64,000 nt of DNA, from NCBI GenBank assembly GCA_964475205.1, contig CAYYVQ010000005.1, positions 1 to 64,000 on the forward strand, read 5' to 3'. This document shows, piece by piece, positions 15,865-24,991 of the stretch; positions within the stretch are counted from its first letter, which is position 1, and each line of letters begins with the position of its first letter. Source of the DNA: CAYSRM01 sp964475205. Lineage in GTDB: Bacteria; Verrucomicrobiota; Kiritimatiellia; UBA8416; CAYSRM01. Under the pieces are notes generated by a model. The model saw only the letters and a program-made list of their open reading frames with translations, searched no databases and had not been told where the DNA came from. The position numbers and the translations under genes are program-made.

Positions 15865-18834
15865 ATGAGTCAGACCATAACACAACTGTTTCTGATAAAT
15901 GCCATACTTGCAAGCGCAGCAGTTTCCGGCTGTAGAACAAGCTGGGACCAAACATATTTTCAGCATGATGTGCCCGGAAATGCGGTGGAATTTTCCGGCG
16001 AAGAATATGCGATCCGCACACATGAGGGTAAGGGATACAAGCAGGGAGAATGGGCAAAGGCAAATAAAGAAAGATCGATTACTTCTTGCTGCAAGCATTT
16101 CGATTTCGAGTTAAAAGAAAATCATCTTGTGGACAATGAAGGAAACAAATGGACTCTCGATCCGCCGGATTGGCCACTGCGGCGGCTTGATCGTAAAACC
16201 GTTAAGGTTGAAGTCGTTGATAAGGACAGCAAAGTGCCTGTACCTGAATTCCGCTATCGCTATTCCCTTTCGGCTCCCCGGGGCAGGGAATATCCGACGT
16301 GGGTAATAATGCGCCAGGTGAAAAACCCGGCAGGAACGGTTGAGATCGAAACACCGTTCGCCTGTGAAATGGATCTTGTCGTAGATTCTTTGCATTACTT
16401 GTGCCATGGATGCGGGCATGGTTATCACCGCAAAGTCATTGTGTCCACCGACACGAATCAGGTAGTTACAGTCGAACTTAAAAGAGGGCTGACAGTTGAA
16501 GGTATCGTTCTGGATGCGGATTCAGATCAGCCCGTTGAAAAGGCTAAGGTTGCGCCGCTCATTGACCGCCATCCTCTATTATGTCCAAACAGGCATCGTA
16601 TGGTAAAAACCGATTCATCCGGCCGGTTCAAGGTTCATGCGGTTCATGAATACATGGGCCTCTGGGTTGAACATGAACGTTATGGCGAAACAGAGATCGA
16701 GAAGGTTAAGGAATGGCCGCAAGTAGAAGACGATCCGTTCACTCGGCGTAAGACAATATCTCTTAAGCAAGCTCCCGGCATCACAGGCAAAGTTGTTTCC
16801 ACTGGCGGTCAGCCGATAGAAAGCGCTGAAGTCACAAGTTACAATGGCCGCCGGACAACATCAGATTCTGATGGCAAATTTGTCATCTACGGCGCAGAAC
16901 GCAACCTTGAGTTTTCTGCTCCGGGCTTCATAGAGAAAAAGGTGAGCATTACAAACGGTATGGCCTGGGCGGATGTTGCATTGCAGCCGGAGTTCCTATT
17001 AACCGGTTTTGTCAGAACTCCGGCAGGAAAACCGGTGACAAACTTTACTGCCGTTACCCGCGACGGCAAGTATTGCGGGCCGCATAATGAGAAAAAGAAG
17101 ACATTCACCAATTCACAAGGCAAGTTCCAATTCAAGATCAGTGAACCCGTCACCAATCTGGTTGCCATTGTTGCGGACGGATTTGCCCTTAAACAAGTTC
17201 CTGCTATTCTGAAACGCCCTGCCGAACCGCTGACCGTTACTCTTGAAAAGGGCCTTCGGGTTTCCGGGATAATTGAATTGCCCCGTGAAGTTAAAGAACA
17301 GGTTGAGGTAGCGCTCATACCTCAACGCTGCGGTTCCCTTTGGCAGGATTATACCGGCGGCCCTGCGTGGGTGACTGACAAGCTAATTCTTAATCGGTTG
17401 CATGTTGGCGGTGAAACCGTCATAAACTTGTCCAGCAAAATCGTCACGGCAAACACTAATGGCGCTTATGTCTTCAGGAATGTTTCTCCCGGAAGCTACT
17501 CACTTCTGGTTCGAGGCGATGATATCCTGCCCTTTGAGCGAACTGTGCAGATAACGCATGGCAAACAAAACCTGCCGGGTATCAAGCCAGCGCTTAAGGA
17601 GACAGGAGTTGTCAAGGGAAGGGTATTTAAACCGTTTGGAAGCTGTAAGGGCGCAAGATGTTCACGGCCAGAGCCATGGCCCTTTGCAGAAGTAGATATT
17701 TCAGCAGGAGATGATCAATCATTCTACGCTGAGTTTTACAAGAAAACCAGAGCCGATGAAGAGGGGTTCTATTCGGTGACCAACGTGGTTGCAGGCCCGG
17801 TTTCTGTATCCGTGAACTATCCTGTTACATTTGACATCGGAAACACGATGTTTGCGACAGGTGTTGTGCGCCCAGGCGAGACTACAGTCCTGGATGTATT
17901 CCGCAAGAAGCGAGGCGAGTTGATTGAAGGCAAGGGTGAATTGAGGATCCATGTCTGTGTCGGCGACGGAAGCAAAGAAGATTTCAGAAGGGGACAGGGC
18001 CTGGCTTCGGGGGAAAATGTGGATGAGGCGAAACTCTCCGAATGGCGCCCCGAACTTATATACCTGGATCAATCATCTTCCTGCGCAGCCAGGAAGGCCA
18101 AAATAAAGCCGGCAAGTTCCGAGTGCATGTTCGTGATTACGAACCTTCCAAAAGGTAATGCGAAGTTGAATCTGCTCGATGAAAGCGATAGCTGGGAAAA
18201 AAGAATAATATGGTCCACAGAGTCACCTTTGAACATACCTGAAAAGGGACGAGTCAAAAAAAACGTGATCCTTCCGCCGAACTCATTGACAGGTAGAGTC
18301 ACAAACGAAGAGGTGTCTATGTATACGGACCTGTATCTTGTGTGCGGTGGCAAAGAAGAACATATCCCGACAGGAAGTCCTGACAAAAGCAGAGCCTTCC
18401 GGTTCCCGTTCATCCCCCGGGGGAGTTACGAATTTATAGCACATCAGGCGCGGATAGGTTGGTGCAAGGTGAATGACATTGAAATATCCGGTCTTTGCGA
18501 TGTTGGAGAAATTGAGCTCAAACCGGGTGCAAGAGTAACCGCCAGGCTTATGGGCAACTGGACTCCGGTCCGTTCAGCAGACCAGTATGTGGTGAGCATT
18601 ACGCATAAAGGGACCGGATTAACGCTGTCCTCTTCGCCAAATCTTGGCTCAAATGGCGGCACGGCTGTATTTAACAATATCTGGCCGGGCAGCTGGCGCC
18701 TGGAGCTGAAGCTTCGGCGCTCGGACAAGAAAACCTTTTTCGAAACAGACCTTGAGATAACTGCCCGTGAGCATATTGACATTGATATGGAATGGTCCGA
18801 AATTCCCGAGCTGAGCAACCTTAAACACAAATAA
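15865..18834 (+). CDS. Large lipoprotein with repeated carboxypeptidase-regulatory-like domains
   Basis: 989 aa. A short hydrophobic leader ends in the lipobox-like AVSGC (Cys23), although its n-region lacks the usual lysines or arginines. The remainder is a chain of beta-sandwich domains of the CarboxypepD_reg type, recognisable by recurring G-x-V-x-DADSDQPVEKAKV and ITGKVVSTGGQPIESAEVTSYNG...TTSDSDGKFVI patterns at ~210-290, ~305-375, ~380-460 and again near 600. Such proteins usually sit on the cell surface and bind glycans or proteins. No enzyme domain is visible. Followed at 19185 by a GH31 glycosidase, which may suggest a glycan-related role. Confidence 0.7.
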   Translation: MSQTITQLFLINAILASAAVSGCRTSWDQTYFQHDVPGNAVEFSGEEYAIRTHEGKGYKQGEWAKANKERSITSCCKHFDFELKENHLVDNEGNKWTLDPPDWPLRRLDRKTVKVEVVDKDSKVPVPEFRYRYSLSAPRGREYPTWVIMRQVKNPAGTVEIETPFACEMDLVVDSLHYLCHGCGHGYHRKVIVSTDTNQVVTVELKRGLTVEGIVLDADSDQPVEKAKVAPLIDRHPLLCPNRHRMVKTDSSGRFKVHAVHEYMGLWVEHERYGETEIEKVKEWPQVEDDPFTRRKTISLKQAPGITGKVVSTGGQPIESAEVTSYNGRRTTSDSDGKFVIYGAERNLEFSAPGFIEKKVSITNGMAWADVALQPEFLLTGFVRTPAGKPVTNFTAVTRDGKYCGPHNEKKKTFTNSQGKFQFKISEPVTNLVAIVADGFALKQVPAILKRPAEPLTVTLEKGLRVSGIIELPREVKEQVEVALIPQRCGSLWQDYTGGPAWVTDKLILNRLHVGGETVINLSSKIVTANTNGAYVFRNVSPGSYSLLVRGDDILPFERTVQITHGKQNLPGIKPALKETGVVKGRVFKPFGSCKGARCSRPEPWPFAEVDISAGDDQSFYAEFYKKTRADEEGFYSVTNVVAGPVSVSVNYPVTFDIGNTMFATGVVRPGETTVLDVFRKKRGELIEGKGELRIHVCVGDGSKEDFRRGQGLASGENVDEAKLSEWRPELIYLDQSSSCAARKAKIKPASSECMFVITNLPKGNAKLNLLDESDSWEKRIIWSTESPLNIPEKGRVKKNVILPPNSLTGRVTNEEVSMYTDLYLVCGGKEEHIPTGSPDKSRAFRFPFIPRGSYEFIAHQARIGWCKVNDIEISGLCDVGEIELKPGARVTARLMGNWTPVRSADQYVVSITHKGTGLTLSSSPNLGSNGGTAVFNNIWPGSWRLELKLRRSDKKTFFETDLEITAREHIDIDMEWSEIPELSNLKHK

Positions 18835-18837
18835 ATT

Positions 18838-19107
18838 CTACCCACCTTCAAAGAGGCCTTCGGACACTGCTGTCCAAATCTGTATATTTACGGCATTGGC
18901 GGAAGTCCCCACGAAAACTCATTTTGGACAGATGTGTCCTACTCGGAGGCATATGCGCAACACTTCAAGGAGACGCGTCTTCGCGCCTGCCGCGAGACAG
19001 CCAAACAGTGTGATTACAAGCTCTTATCCATCGAAAAAAGCAGAGGGAGGCGCTTGCGTAGTAAAGGTTTCTCAGACAAGACAAGATTATTTTCATGTAC
19101 AAAATAA
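18838..19107 (+). other. Stop-free frame without start codon; possible gene remnant
   Basis: After the lipoprotein stop the same frame stays open for about 85 codons and reads like protein (FKEAFGHCCPNLYIYGIGG, SFWTDVSYSEAYAQHFKET, RACRETAKQCDYKLLSIEK) but contains no ATG, GTG or TTG start with a ribosome site. It could be the tail of a lost gene. The same stretch holds an imperfect inverted repeat (18862-18878 with 18923-18939, GGACACTGCTGTCCAAA versus its complement, 15 of 17 matching). The family is not recognised. The rest of the gap to 19184 is AT-rich, probably promoter DNA for the GH31 gene. Confidence 0.35.
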
Positions 19108-19184
19108 CAAATATATCTATCCTTCAACACAATCAATTCAATTTAACCGGGCAGATCTTAAATAACATCTGGTAATAAACAATT

Positions 19185-21851
19185 ATGAGGCAATACAAGA
19201 ACAAAGCATCACAAGCCAATACAATAATCTTCGGCAACGCCAGGTTCCAGTTCATGACCGACCGGCTGCTCAGAATGGAATACAGCAGCACGGGTTGTTT
19301 TGAAGACAGGGCAACCCTGACGGTGGTGAACAGGTCATTTCCCGCTGTCAAATGGCATAAAGAAGTAAAAGATAATGTGCTGGTTCTGACAACCTCGGCG
19401 CTTACCCTCACCTACACCGATGATGGAAATGTGTTCTCAAATGACAACCTGCGCATTGATTTCGATTGCAACGGAACCAGAAAATGCTGGCATCCCGGAA
19501 TGGATAATAATGGCAATCTGGGGGGTACGCTTCGAACTCTTGACGGCATGGAAGGCAATAGAAAAATAAAAAAAGTTCCGAATCCTGATTTTATCCCTAA
19601 CAGGGAAGGCAAGAAAAAGACAGGCGCTCCCGGCCAGAGTTTGACTGAGTTCATATCAGTCAACGAGCCTGTTGACCTTGGCAGCGGGCTTGTCTCACGA
19701 GCAGGCTGGACAATTATAGACGATACGAGAAGTGTTGTGCTGGACGAGAACAACGGATATGAATGGGTTGCCGCGCGCCGCGACGGGGGTGATGCCGATC
19801 TGTATTTTCTGGGATACGGCACTGATTACAAGGCCGCGCTCAAGGACTGTGCCAATTTGCTCGGGCGGCAACCCCTACCCCCTCGCTATGCTTTCGGTTG
19901 CTGGTTCTCAAGGTACTGGGCATATACGGATCAGGAGATTGAGGAGATTGTTAACGCATTTGACATAGCGGATGTTCCTCTAGATGTTATCGTTGTCGAT
20001 ATGGACTGGCACCTTGAGGGCTGGACCGGTTACACGTGGGACAAACGTTATTTCCCTGATCCTGATGAATTCCTTTCGGAAATGCATCGTCGCGGACTCA
20101 AGGTCACACTTAACCTGCACCCGGCCGAAGGCGTCAAAAAGCACGAGGATCAATTCAAGGATATGGCAGTAGCCATGGGTCTTGATCCCGAAAAAACCAA
20201 CCAGGTCTTGTTTGATATCACAGACCCAAATTACGTCAAAGCCTATTTTGACATATTGCATCATCCGGAGGAACGCAGGGGCGTGGACTTCTGGTGGATG
20301 GATTGGCAGCAGGGTGAAAGCACCAAACTGACAGGGCTTGACCCTCTTCCATGGATCAATCACCTGCACTGGTATGATATGGTTGACAATCCGGACAGAA
20401 AAAATAAACGTCCGCTGATATTCTCCCGGTGGGGAGGACTCGGAGGTGGCCGGCACTGTATCGGTTTTTCAGGTGACACTTATTCCACATGGGAATCGCT
20501 CGCCTTTCAACCTTACTTCACCGCTACTGCGGCAAATGTCCTATACGGCTACTGGTCCCATGATATTGGAGGACATATGCCGGGTGAGATCGAGCCTGAA
20601 CTGTTTACCCGGTGGCTGCAGTTCGGCGCCTTTTCGCCCATTCTCAGAACGCACACAACAAAAAACGAGAACGCCGAACGAAGAGTTTGGGAATATCCCG
20701 CACCCTATAGTCATATCATGATGGAGACAATACGAAAACGATATGAACTGGTTCCCTATGTCTATACCGAATGCAGGAAAGCCTATGACACGGGAATAAG
20801 CCTGTGCCACCCCATGTATTATGATTGGCCCGGCTCGGATGCGGCATACAAAGCGCGCAACCAATACATGTTCGGCGACTCCATGCTCGTTGCCCCCGTT
20901 ATAGAAAAACAATCCGAAATTGATCATATGGCTCCGGCAAATGTCTGGCTTCCCAAGGGCGAATGGTTCGACACGGCGCGGGGGCTGACCCTTGCAGGGG
21001 ACAACATGATTACCGCAAGGTATGCCATCGACGAAGTGCCTGTATTTGTGCGGCCAGGCGCCGTGATCCCCGGCGAGAAAGGCAGGCGGCGACTGAACAA
21101 CACATCAATTGAACACCTGCTCGTTACCATTTATTCCGGAACCGAAGGGGCTTATACACTTTACGAGGATGACGGGATGTCATCGGGCTATGAAAAGAAC
21201 AGATGCGTTGCCCTGAGGATATCGCACCGCAGAAAAGGAAAACTCTGGAAGATTATGATCGATAAACCCGAAGGTTCATATAAGGGATTCCAAAGCAAAA
21301 AAAGCATAGAGCTAAGAATCGAGGGAACGGTTCCACCCGAATCTGTCAGGGGCGCAGGCAAAAAGATTCCGTTTTCGTTCAGACCGCGGGAAGGGAACTT
21401 CTGGAACTATGACGGGAACAAAGCAACCCTGGTTGTGTCCCTTAACCGGCAGGAATTGAAAAACGGGCTGGAAATCAGCGTGAGACTTTCGGACACGTCC
21501 CTGTCATCCATTGAGGCATGGAAAGGGCTGATGAATCGAATGAGCCGGGTCAGGTACTTCAACACATTAGCAATCACCCTTGGCGTTGCTCACGAAGAAA
21601 AACTGCTCGGGATTGATCTTGCGCAGGCCGGTAACAGGATAAGCCGGAACCCGGCTTCGCTCAGGAATGAAGTCGCCCGGACACGAAAACGCCTCAAGGA
21701 GGCCTCCGACATGCTGAACTACCTGAAATGCCATCATAGCGGCACAGGCAAAAAGAAGAGCACAGGAAGGCGGCGGCCTGAGAAAGTCCCGTATTGCGCG
21801 AAAGCCCTGGCGATCCTTGATGAATGTCATGCCCTGTGTCAAAAGCAATAG
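19185..21851 (+). CDS. GH31 family alpha-glycosidase
   Basis: 888-aa glycoside hydrolase family 31 enzyme, cleaving terminal alpha-linked glucose or xylose. After an N-terminal beta domain (1-200), the TIM barrel carries GCWFSRYWAYTDQEI, DVIVVDMDWH and the nucleophile region GVDFWWMDWQQGE (Asp about 372). The acid/base is probably in GFSGDTYSTW (Asp about 430), with HDIGGH following. A C-terminal beta domain with ALRISHRRKGK-type sequence follows, and ~760-888 is an added basic helical tail not typical of the family. The DWQQ form of the nucleophile motif marks a subgroup whose exact substrate cannot be read from sequence. There is no signal peptide, so it is probably cytoplasmic. Confidence 0.9.
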   Translation: MRQYKNKASQANTIIFGNARFQFMTDRLLRMEYSSTGCFEDRATLTVVNRSFPAVKWHKEVKDNVLVLTTSALTLTYTDDGNVFSNDNLRIDFDCNGTRKCWHPGMDNNGNLGGTLRTLDGMEGNRKIKKVPNPDFIPNREGKKKTGAPGQSLTEFISVNEPVDLGSGLVSRAGWTIIDDTRSVVLDENNGYEWVAARRDGGDADLYFLGYGTDYKAALKDCANLLGRQPLPPRYAFGCWFSRYWAYTDQEIEEIVNAFDIADVPLDVIVVDMDWHLEGWTGYTWDKRYFPDPDEFLSEMHRRGLKVTLNLHPAEGVKKHEDQFKDMAVAMGLDPEKTNQVLFDITDPNYVKAYFDILHHPEERRGVDFWWMDWQQGESTKLTGLDPLPWINHLHWYDMVDNPDRKNKRPLIFSRWGGLGGGRHCIGFSGDTYSTWESLAFQPYFTATAANVLYGYWSHDIGGHMPGEIEPELFTRWLQFGAFSPILRTHTTKNENAERRVWEYPAPYSHIMMETIRKRYELVPYVYTECRKAYDTGISLCHPMYYDWPGSDAAYKARNQYMFGDSMLVAPVIEKQSEIDHMAPANVWLPKGEWFDTARGLTLAGDNMITARYAIDEVPVFVRPGAVIPGEKGRRRLNNTSIEHLLVTIYSGTEGAYTLYEDDGMSSGYEKNRCVALRISHRRKGKLWKIMIDKPEGSYKGFQSKKSIELRIEGTVPPESVRGAGKKIPFSFRPREGNFWNYDGNKATLVVSLNRQELKNGLEISVRLSDTSLSSIEAWKGLMNRMSRVRYFNTLAITLGVAHEEKLLGIDLAQAGNRISRNPASLRNEVARTRKRLKEASDMLNYLKCHHSGTGKKKSTGRRRPEKVPYCAKALAILDECHALCQKQ

Positions 21852-22094
21852 ATAAAAAGCCAGATAAGGCAAGCCGGTTGATCGACACAATGGCGAGTCC
21901 AGTCAGTCCCTAACAGAACTTGACAGATCAACCCTTTTTTCCCGCATCTTCTTTTGGCCCGGGCTAACAATTCTGCCAAAATCCGATAACGTTAAACCTG
22001 AATCCGGCAGTAGAAAACCACTAATGGACACTAAATAGCACTAATGTTTTGAAATAGCTGGAAAAAGCATCAAAAGAAAACTTCATGAGCACAT

Positions 22095-22440
22095 TGAACC
22101 CTGCACCAAATGGGTGCAGTTGCATTGTGGATAATACCCTCATTTATTCGTGTCTATTCGCCTGCCTGTGCGTGTCCGCACGCAGACAGGTGTGCATTCG
22201 TGGTTCAACCTATATACGGCACTTGAAATTCGGGAAGCGATGTATATTATTACAAATAAGGAGTTTACAATTTATTGCGCCCCCACCCAAAGGGTGCGGG
22301 CGAGCTTCCCGAATTTCAAGCCGCAAGGGGTTGCCGATTTCACTGCATCTGCTTCGTTCTGAGGTCTTCGGCATAGTTACTATAGCCGAAAACCTCACGC
22401 CTTGCAGCTACAGCAAACTCGGCAACTGCCGTTTCTAGGT
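22095..22440. other. Intergenic region dense in stem-loops; candidate structured element
   Basis: The 21852-22560 gap has no credible gene. It contains a hairpin CTGCACCAAATGGGTGCAG near 22101; another around 22160-22195 (CTGTGCGTG with CGCACGCAG); a perfect 17-bp inverted repeat CTTGAAATTCGGGAAGC (22222-22238) with its complement at 22304-22320; GAGGTCTTCGGC...GCCGAAAACCTC around 22360-22393; and GTTGCCGA (about 22330) with TCGGCAAC (about 22417). These nest into an extended fold, as in a structured RNA or an integron-type recombination site. Neither identity is established. Confidence 0.4.
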
Positions 22441-22560
22441 TCAACTGCTCTTTATAGGATAATAGTATAACAGAATGCAGCACAAAGGCCGATACGACCA
22501 GGCTTTTGAGATACGTTGGACAACGCTGTAATGCAATCTGGACAATGCCGCAGGTTGTAG

Positions 22561-23715
22561 TTACATGGATAAAAAATTACGTAGTATCTCGGCGCCTGTA
22601 ACGACCTGTTGCAGATCTATGGATTCGTCTGCGGTATGGGCGTTTGCAATGCTTCCCGGTCCGAAAACAAAACCCGGGATACCGGCCTGTGCGTAGAACC
22701 CGGCATGAGTTCCGTAATGTGCCACACCATGCTCCATTGTTCCGGTCACGGACCGGGTTGCCGCTTCCAGATCTTTTGCATCCCGCAGGAAGCAATCGGT
22801 GTCCAGCGGCGGATAATTCTGGGTCCACTCCACGGTCACTTTCCCGCCGGCCACAACACAGGACTGGATCAAGTCCTCAAGGGCTTTTCTGACCTTACTG
22901 CCATCCTCGCCCGGCAGCAGGCGACGGTCAATCTGAATGGCACATGCATCTGGAATGATATTTGAAGCTGTGCCTCCATGTATTGTGACAACCGCCAGAG
23001 TCGGTGTTCCCAGGGCATGATCTGGTGTTGCGGCCGCGAGCTTTTCCGCATGCGTTTCGAGCTGCCTCAATACACGGTTCATCCTGTAAATAGCGTTGTC
23101 TCCGAGTTCCGGGGTTGAACTGTGTGCGGCCTTACCGTGCATTGTAATGTTTGCGCGAACGATGCCCTTGTGGCGATGCACCAGCTTCAGGTCCGTTGGT
23201 TCGGCTACCACCGCAAAATCGGCCTTAACGCCATGTTCGATCAGGCGCCGCACGCCGCGGCCGCCGTTTTCTTCGTCGCAAGTTGCTGCAAAAACAACAT
23301 CACGTGACAAGCATCCGTCATTCAGCACGGCCTCAAGAGCGAGCAACATTGAGGCCATGGGTCCCTTTGTGTCGCAGGCGCCGCGTCCATACAGGCGGCC
23401 ATCCCGGATACTGGCGCCAAATGGATCAATCGTCATATTTTCGTGCGCCACTGTATCGGTGTGGGCATCCAGGAGCAATGACCGTGAGCTGTCACGACCT
23501 CTGAATTTCGCCCAGAGGTTCGGTCGTCCGGGAAGAACCTCTTCCTGTTCTATTGCGCCGCCCATTTTTTTGAGTCGTTCAGCCAGCAACCGTACCAGGC
23601 GAGCTTCCCCGTATGGCGGCCGGTACGTCTTACGTTCCGCCGGATTGACACTGCCGCAGCGGACAAGTTCAGTCAAGAGTTCCCGCGAGGATTTTTCTGA
23701 AATAACTTCCGGCAT
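22561..23715 (-). CDS. M20-family peptidase/deacylase (ArgE/DapE/ACY1 type)
   Basis: 384-aa metal-dependent amidohydrolase or peptidase. Metal-site signatures are LLDAHTDTV (His), GRGACDTKGPMA (bridging Asp), ATCDEENGG (catalytic Glu pair), VVAEPTDLKLVHRHKG and the final ANAHTADESI (His). The dimerisation domain lies at ~175-290 (HGKAAHSSTPELGDNA). Substrate is unknown: the family includes acetylornithine deacetylase, succinyl-diaminopimelate desuccinylase and various dipeptidases. Ribosome site GGGAG, 7 nt upstream of ATG. It is followed upstream by the aldolase and epimerase genes on the same strand, but a 160-bp gap with a hairpin (23853-23873) separates them. Confidence 0.85.
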   Translation of the reverse strand: MPEVISEKSSRELLTELVRCGSVNPAERKTYRPPYGEARLVRLLAERLKKMGGAIEQEEVLPGRPNLWAKFRGRDSSRSLLLDAHTDTVAHENMTIDPFGASIRDGRLYGRGACDTKGPMASMLLALEAVLNDGCLSRDVVFAATCDEENGGRGVRRLIEHGVKADFAVVAEPTDLKLVHRHKGIVRANITMHGKAAHSSTPELGDNAIYRMNRVLRQLETHAEKLAAATPDHALGTPTLAVVTIHGGTASNIIPDACAIQIDRRLLPGEDGSKVRKALEDLIQSCVVAGGKVTVEWTQNYPPLDTDCFLRDAKDLEAATRSVTGTMEHGVAHYGTHAGFYAQAGIPGFVFGPGSIANAHTADESIDLQQVVTGAEILRNFLSM

Positions 23716-23852
23716 TCAAGTCTCCCTGTTGCTAACACACTTTCACCACCGGCGAAAGCCGTGATATTCGCGGCGTTGTCGCGAACAAATGGGGTGTCGC
23801 TATGCTGTCGATCACGTCTCCGGCGCACCACGTTGCGACAGAGTGATTTATC

Positions 23853-23873
23853 CATCAACTCCCCGAGTTGATG
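23853..23873 (-). terminator. Hairpin after the DapA-family gene
   Basis: CATCAACTC-CCC-GAGTTGATG is a perfect 9-bp stem two bases past the TAA of the aldolase gene. There is no T-run on the minus strand, so it may be a weak or factor-assisted terminator or an mRNA-stability hairpin. Confidence 0.45.
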
Positions 23874-23875
23874 AA

Positions 23876-24934
23876 TTAAGACAACCATTTGTCAAGGTTT
23901 TCGGCTACAAAGTCGTCATCATTGAGGTGCGGATACGAACGCTGCACCCTGTCAATCTCTTCGGCCTGGCCGGGAGACAATGTCTCGGAATGACTCAAAC
24001 ATACGCGGGACGGAACCTGTCCGCGCCTGCGCAGGACCTCGTTAATCCCGCTCAAGCACCCGGCAAAGTTGTTGCGCGCATCGAAAAATGCTGCGTTGGC
24101 ATCGGTTACTTCATGCGCCATGGTCAGAACATCCGGAGGTATGCCCTCTTTCGATTCGCGCAGTTTCCGGATGCGTTCGAACTGCAACACAGCTTTGCGC
24201 GTCCAAACCGCCCAGTGTCCCAGCAATCCGCCGACCATTCCTGCCTTTTGTGTGCAGTTGTTGATCACAACGCGATATTCGGAGATGAGATCGAATATAA
24301 TAGAATCGTCATTTCCCGTATAAAGCGCGATGTTGTCTTGCCGGCCGGCTTCGCAGACCGCCCTGACCACGTCGAAGGTGCGGTACCGGTTGAAAGGCGC
24401 AATCTTGATTGCTATGACATTTTCTATGGCCGCAAATTCGCGCCAGAACTCGACAGGCAACAGACGTCCGCCGACAGCAGGCTGAAGATAGAACCCGATG
24501 ACAGGCATTACCTCAGCCACCTGCCGGCAATGTTCGAGAACTGTTTCCAAAGTCTCTTCGCGCAAATCGCGCAGGGCCAGCAGGCAGGCATCATATCCAA
24601 GCGCTTGAGCCGTGGCTGCCTCTTTCAGCGCCTGCGGAGTCTGCCCCGCAACGCCCGCTATCTTGAGTATCCGGCGACCGGCCTCCTGTGACCATACGTC
24701 GACAGTTTCAGCCGCCAGCGACAATACCGGCTGGTAAAGCCCGAACTCCGGGTCGCGAATTTCAAACTGTGTCGAGTGAACTCCCACCGCGACGCCGTCT
24801 GCTCCGGCGTCACAATAATAACGCGTCAATCCGCGCTGATGTTTTTCGCTTAGCTTTCGGTTATCGTCAAGCGCCAGCGGATGCGCCGGAATTACACATC
24901 CGCGCCGCAACATTTCAAGCAATTCGTTTTTCAT
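23876..24934 (-). CDS. DapA-family class I aldolase/lyase (dihydrodipicolinate synthase-like)
   Basis: 352-aa TIM-barrel enzyme of the dihydrodipicolinate synthase/N-acetylneuraminate lyase superfamily, which forms a Schiff base with pyruvate-like substrates. The Schiff-base lysine is probably in NVIAIKIAPFNRYRT, and the conserved tyrosine in MPVIGFYLQPAVGG. GADGVAVGVHSTQF replaces the canonical GTTGE motif, so it is unlikely to be the true lysine-pathway DapA. An extended C-terminus (~290-352) is unusual. Ribosome site GGAG, 5 nt upstream. It follows an NAD(P)-epimerase gene by 57 bp, suggesting a sugar-acid or uronate degradation pair (inference). Confidence 0.8.
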   Translation of the reverse strand: MKNELLEMLRRGCVIPAHPLALDDNRKLSEKHQRGLTRYYCDAGADGVAVGVHSTQFEIRDPEFGLYQPVLSLAAETVDVWSQEAGRRILKIAGVAGQTPQALKEAATAQALGYDACLLALRDLREETLETVLEHCRQVAEVMPVIGFYLQPAVGGRLLPVEFWREFAAIENVIAIKIAPFNRYRTFDVVRAVCEAGRQDNIALYTGNDDSIIFDLISEYRVVINNCTQKAGMVGGLLGHWAVWTRKAVLQFERIRKLRESKEGIPPDVLTMAHEVTDANAAFFDARNNFAGCLSGINEVLRRRGQVPSRVCLSHSETLSPGQAEEIDRVQRSYPHLNDDDFVAENLDKWLS

Positions 24935-24991
24935 TGTGCTCCGTATCCCTTTTGCAGCTCAAAGGTCGCTTTTTCAGGCTGAATATTCGTT

